From an uncultured Nitrospirota bacterium (lineage in GTDB: Bacteria; CG2-30-53-67), in NCBI GenBank assembly GCA_947259355.1, contig CAMYMF010000010.1:68356-130685 (forward strand): a stretch of 62,330 nt of DNA, in the 5' to 3' direction. Below are positions 62,070 to 62,330 of the stretch, piece after piece. A model generated the notes under the pieces. It made no database searches. It saw nothing but the letters and a program-made list of their open reading frames with translations, and was not told the origin of the DNA. Position 1 is the first letter of the stretch. Each line of letters opens with the position of its first letter. Position numbers and translations under genes: made by a program.

Positions 62070-62330
62070 GTGCTAGAAGCCCGCGATCTCATCAAGGAAT
62101 TCCCGACCCCCACGGGCGCTCTGCAGGTATTGAAGGGCGTCTCGCTCGAGCTGTCAACCGGGGATGCTCTGTCGATCATGGGCCCGTCCGGCGGAGGCAA
62201 GAGCACGCTTTTGTTTCTTCTCGGCGCGTTGGACACGCCGACGTCGGGTCGTGTCGAGCTCGACGGGCGGAACCCGTTCGATCTTTCCGAGCCGGCGCTC
62301 GCCGAGTTCCGGAACGCGAACGTCGGATTC
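62070..62330 (+). CDS. ABC transporter ATP-binding protein, LolD/MacB-like, cut by window edge
   Basis: 87 residues are visible from a GTG start. LEARDLIKEF and LQVLKGVSLEL are followed by the Walker A GPSGGGKST and GALDTPTSGRVELDG, typical of the LolD/MacB/FtsE group. It probably serves lipoprotein or efflux export. It starts 13 bases after the aldehyde dehydrogenase-like tail. If the join near 61.81 kb is artificial, this gene belongs to another genome. Confidence 0.85.
   Translation, partial: MLEARDLIKEFPTPTGALQVLKGVSLELSTGDALSIMGPSGGGKSTLLFLLGALDTPTSGRVELDGRNPFDLSEPALAEFRNANVGF

Noticed and set aside
1..62330. CRISPR arrays, tRNA, rRNA, SRP RNA or tmRNA genes, and transposase genes
   Set aside because: I looked for regular spaced repeats, conserved RNA signatures and transposase motifs and saw none; a computed search (tRNAscan, Rfam) could still find something I missed.

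Overview
The window reads as one continuous, gene-dense, roughly 60% GC bacterial chromosome segment up to about position 61.8 kb. Beyond that a different sequence appears to be joined on. The gene content suggests an anaerobic, Gram-negative bacterium with a lipoprotein-bearing outer membrane: apolipoprotein N-acyltransferase and an OmpA/Pal-type lipoprotein. It makes c-type cytochromes by the ResB/CcsA route and handles one-carbon units through FolD and FchA. It also has a CooC-type nickel-insertion ATPase. This fits a Desulfobacterota (deltaproteobacterial) or neighbouring lineage. That placement is inferred from gene content alone; the window holds no rRNA, and I recognised no tRNA.

Layout. 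1-1443: a catabolic pair, partial tartrate/D-malate dehydrogenase plus a 4-hydroxy-2-oxoglutarate aldolase-like enzyme. 1586-7488: two mechanosensitive channels, CorA and an AAA-type protein with altered nucleotide-binding motifs. 7565-13232: malonyl-CoA decarboxylase, a LUD protein, small unknowns and a frameshifted nitroreductase. 13407-24241: AcuI-type reductase, L28, RecG, a RelA/SpoT protein with a degenerate hydrolase domain, a class IV aminotransferase and the deoC-deoB-thymidine phosphorylase set. 24435-32409: a response regulator with a very long acidic linker, BioD, Lnt, lipoproteins, a NifU-type scaffold, a ferredoxin and YjbQ. 32664-36996: ResB, CcsA and a GlcF-like iron-sulfur protein. 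37207-42500: transaldolase, FmdB, an IclR regulator, CooC, 5-formyl-THF cyclo-ligase, FolD and FchA. 42779-49920: HNH nuclease, a MinD/FlhG-type ATPase, site-2 protease, TrpS, ScpA-ScpB, a pseudouridine synthase and S20. 49895-57329 (minus strand): HolA, an acetoacetate decarboxylase-like protein, DUF2062, GlgC, GlnD and RadC. 57846-61820: an eleven-haem membrane cytochrome, a four-cluster ferredoxin, an NrfD-type quinone protein and the start of a molybdopterin oxidoreductase, which together look like a respiratory complex.

The most useful observations are these. FolD has lost two of three cyclohydrolase residues and sits beside a stand-alone cyclohydrolase, FchA. Paired palindromes lie upstream of folD. 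Several long palindromic, MITE-like elements occur between genes, the best at 43294-43472. The molybdopterin oxidoreductase breaks abruptly into the tail of an aldehyde dehydrogenase near 61.81 kb, followed by an unrelated ABC ATPase; this is probably an assembly chimera. I found no CRISPR array, prophage or insertion sequence with a transposase. I do not see a wholly new multi-gene system; the candidates above are the nearest to one.
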